Source: Sphingobium sp. TKS
GTDB lineage: Bacteria > Pseudomonadota > Alphaproteobacteria > Sphingomonadales > Sphingomonadaceae
NCBI RefSeq assembly: GCF_001563265.1
Contig: NZ_CP005083.1
Coordinates: 1,863,001 to 1,927,000 of the forward strand
Reading direction: 5' to 3'
DNA: 64,000 nt
Positions 63,697 to 64,000 of this stretch are shown here, piece after piece. A program made the translations under genes and the position numbers. How positions within the stretch are numbered: position 1 is the first letter of the stretch; each line of letters opens with the position of its first letter. The notes under the pieces were generated by a model. That model was not told the DNA's origin. It searched no databases and saw only the letters and a program-made list of their open reading frames with translations.

Positions 63697-63772
63697 TTAA
63701 TAGCGACTTAGCATTAAGAACATCGCCTTTTTACCGTCCGTCAGGCTTCCACGCGGATTAACCAATTCTTAG
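63697..63772. promoter_or_regulatory. Two CtrA-like sites between SPOR gene and ParA gene
   Basis: TTAA-N7-TTAG at 63697-63711 and again at 63758-63772. The CtrA box of alphaproteobacteria is TTAA-N7-TTAA, so each site has one mismatch. They sit in a divergent promoter region for two likely cell-cycle genes. Confidence 0.4.
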
Positions 63773-63822
63773 GCGGGGCTGTGGCACTCCTTGCCTCAAT
63801 TGGATTTTCTGGGGGAAGTTGC

Positions 63823-64000
63823 GTGCGCATATTGGCATTGGCATCGCAAAAGGGGGGATCGGGCAAGACCACCCTGTCGGGGCATCTGGCCGTTCAGGCC
63901 CAGATGGCGGGCGCAGGTCCGGTCGTGCTGATCGACATCGACCCGCAGGGGTCGCTGGCCGACTGGTGGAACGAGCGCGAGGCCGAATATCCCGCCTTCG
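63823..64000 (+). CDS. ParA-family ATPase, N-terminal part
   Basis: The first 59 codons of a ParA/MinD-type ATPase that runs off the window. It starts with the deviant Walker A (ASQKGGSGKTTLSGHLA), then VVLIDIDPQGSLADWWNERE, the A-prime box. GTG 63823 has GGGGGAAG before it. The WWNERE form resembles small orphan ParA proteins rather than the chromosomal ParA-ParB pair, but the C-terminal part is unseen. Confidence 0.88.
   Translation, partial: MRILALASQKGGSGKTTLSGHLAVQAQMAGAGPVVLIDIDPQGSLADWWNEREAEYPAF

Overview
The window is a piece of a GC-rich alphaproteobacterial chromosome, most likely from the Sphingomonadaceae (Sphingobium or a close relative). This rests on the GcrA cell-cycle regulator, the gene order leuB-metZ-apaG-LysR, a DUF1285-Nudix-cca operon, frequent ATGA/TGATG gene overlaps and sphingomonad-like protein sequences. 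No rRNA operon, CRISPR array or prophage was seen. One tRNA gene (Thr, anticodon TGT) is present.

Layout. 1-3.7 kb: end of leuB, then metZ, apaG, a GcvA-like LysR regulator and a secreted TPR protein. 3.7-24.1 kb: a Lap-type adhesin locus. It holds a 3,236-residue cysteine-free repeat adhesin, an OmpA-family lipoprotein-like partner, a TolC-type outer-membrane channel, a type I secretion ABC transporter, a SleB-type cell-wall hydrolase, an HlyD-type adaptor and, convergent to these, a LapG-type periplasmic cysteine protease. The adhesin carries a PAAG motif at residues 118-121, the kind of site LapG cuts. The ABC transporter gene is split by a 2,187-bp insertion: an IS1380-family element plus a captured HPP-family membrane gene, flanked by ATGAT duplications. 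Removing the insertion restores an exact 719-codon frame.

24-27 kb: parE and gcrA. 27-35 kb: an ABC-2 permease, then an exopolysaccharide block (ugd, with a coupled 41-residue membrane protein; divergent wecB-wecC-wza-like-wzc-like) that would make UDP-glucuronate and UDP-ManNAcA and export a polymer. 35-39 kb: purine genes purS-purQ and purC, a TSUP permease and several tiny membrane proteins. 39-43 kb: a trehalose operon, otsB-GH15-otsA, in which the GH15 gene seems to be frameshifted near its start. 43-49 kb: a second LysR regulator, parC, and a c-di-GMP phosphodiesterase with a degenerate GGDEF domain. 49-64 kb: housekeeping genes (cca, Nudix, DUF1285, GNAT, folB-like, 2OG-Fe(II) oxygenase, EVE, cupin, YkvA, tRNA-Thr, rarA, glycosyltransferase, MOSC, purU, hglS-like, a SPOR protein and the start of a ParA ATPase).

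Dispersed palindromic repeats lie between genes. The best are two 81-bp inverted-repeat elements of identical length near 35.2 and 60.5 kb, and a family of short GC-rich hairpins. Two perfect tandem DnaA boxes lie near 54.97 kb. The most interesting region is the Lap-like adhesin locus together with the ISEcp1-like capture event that has disabled its exporter.
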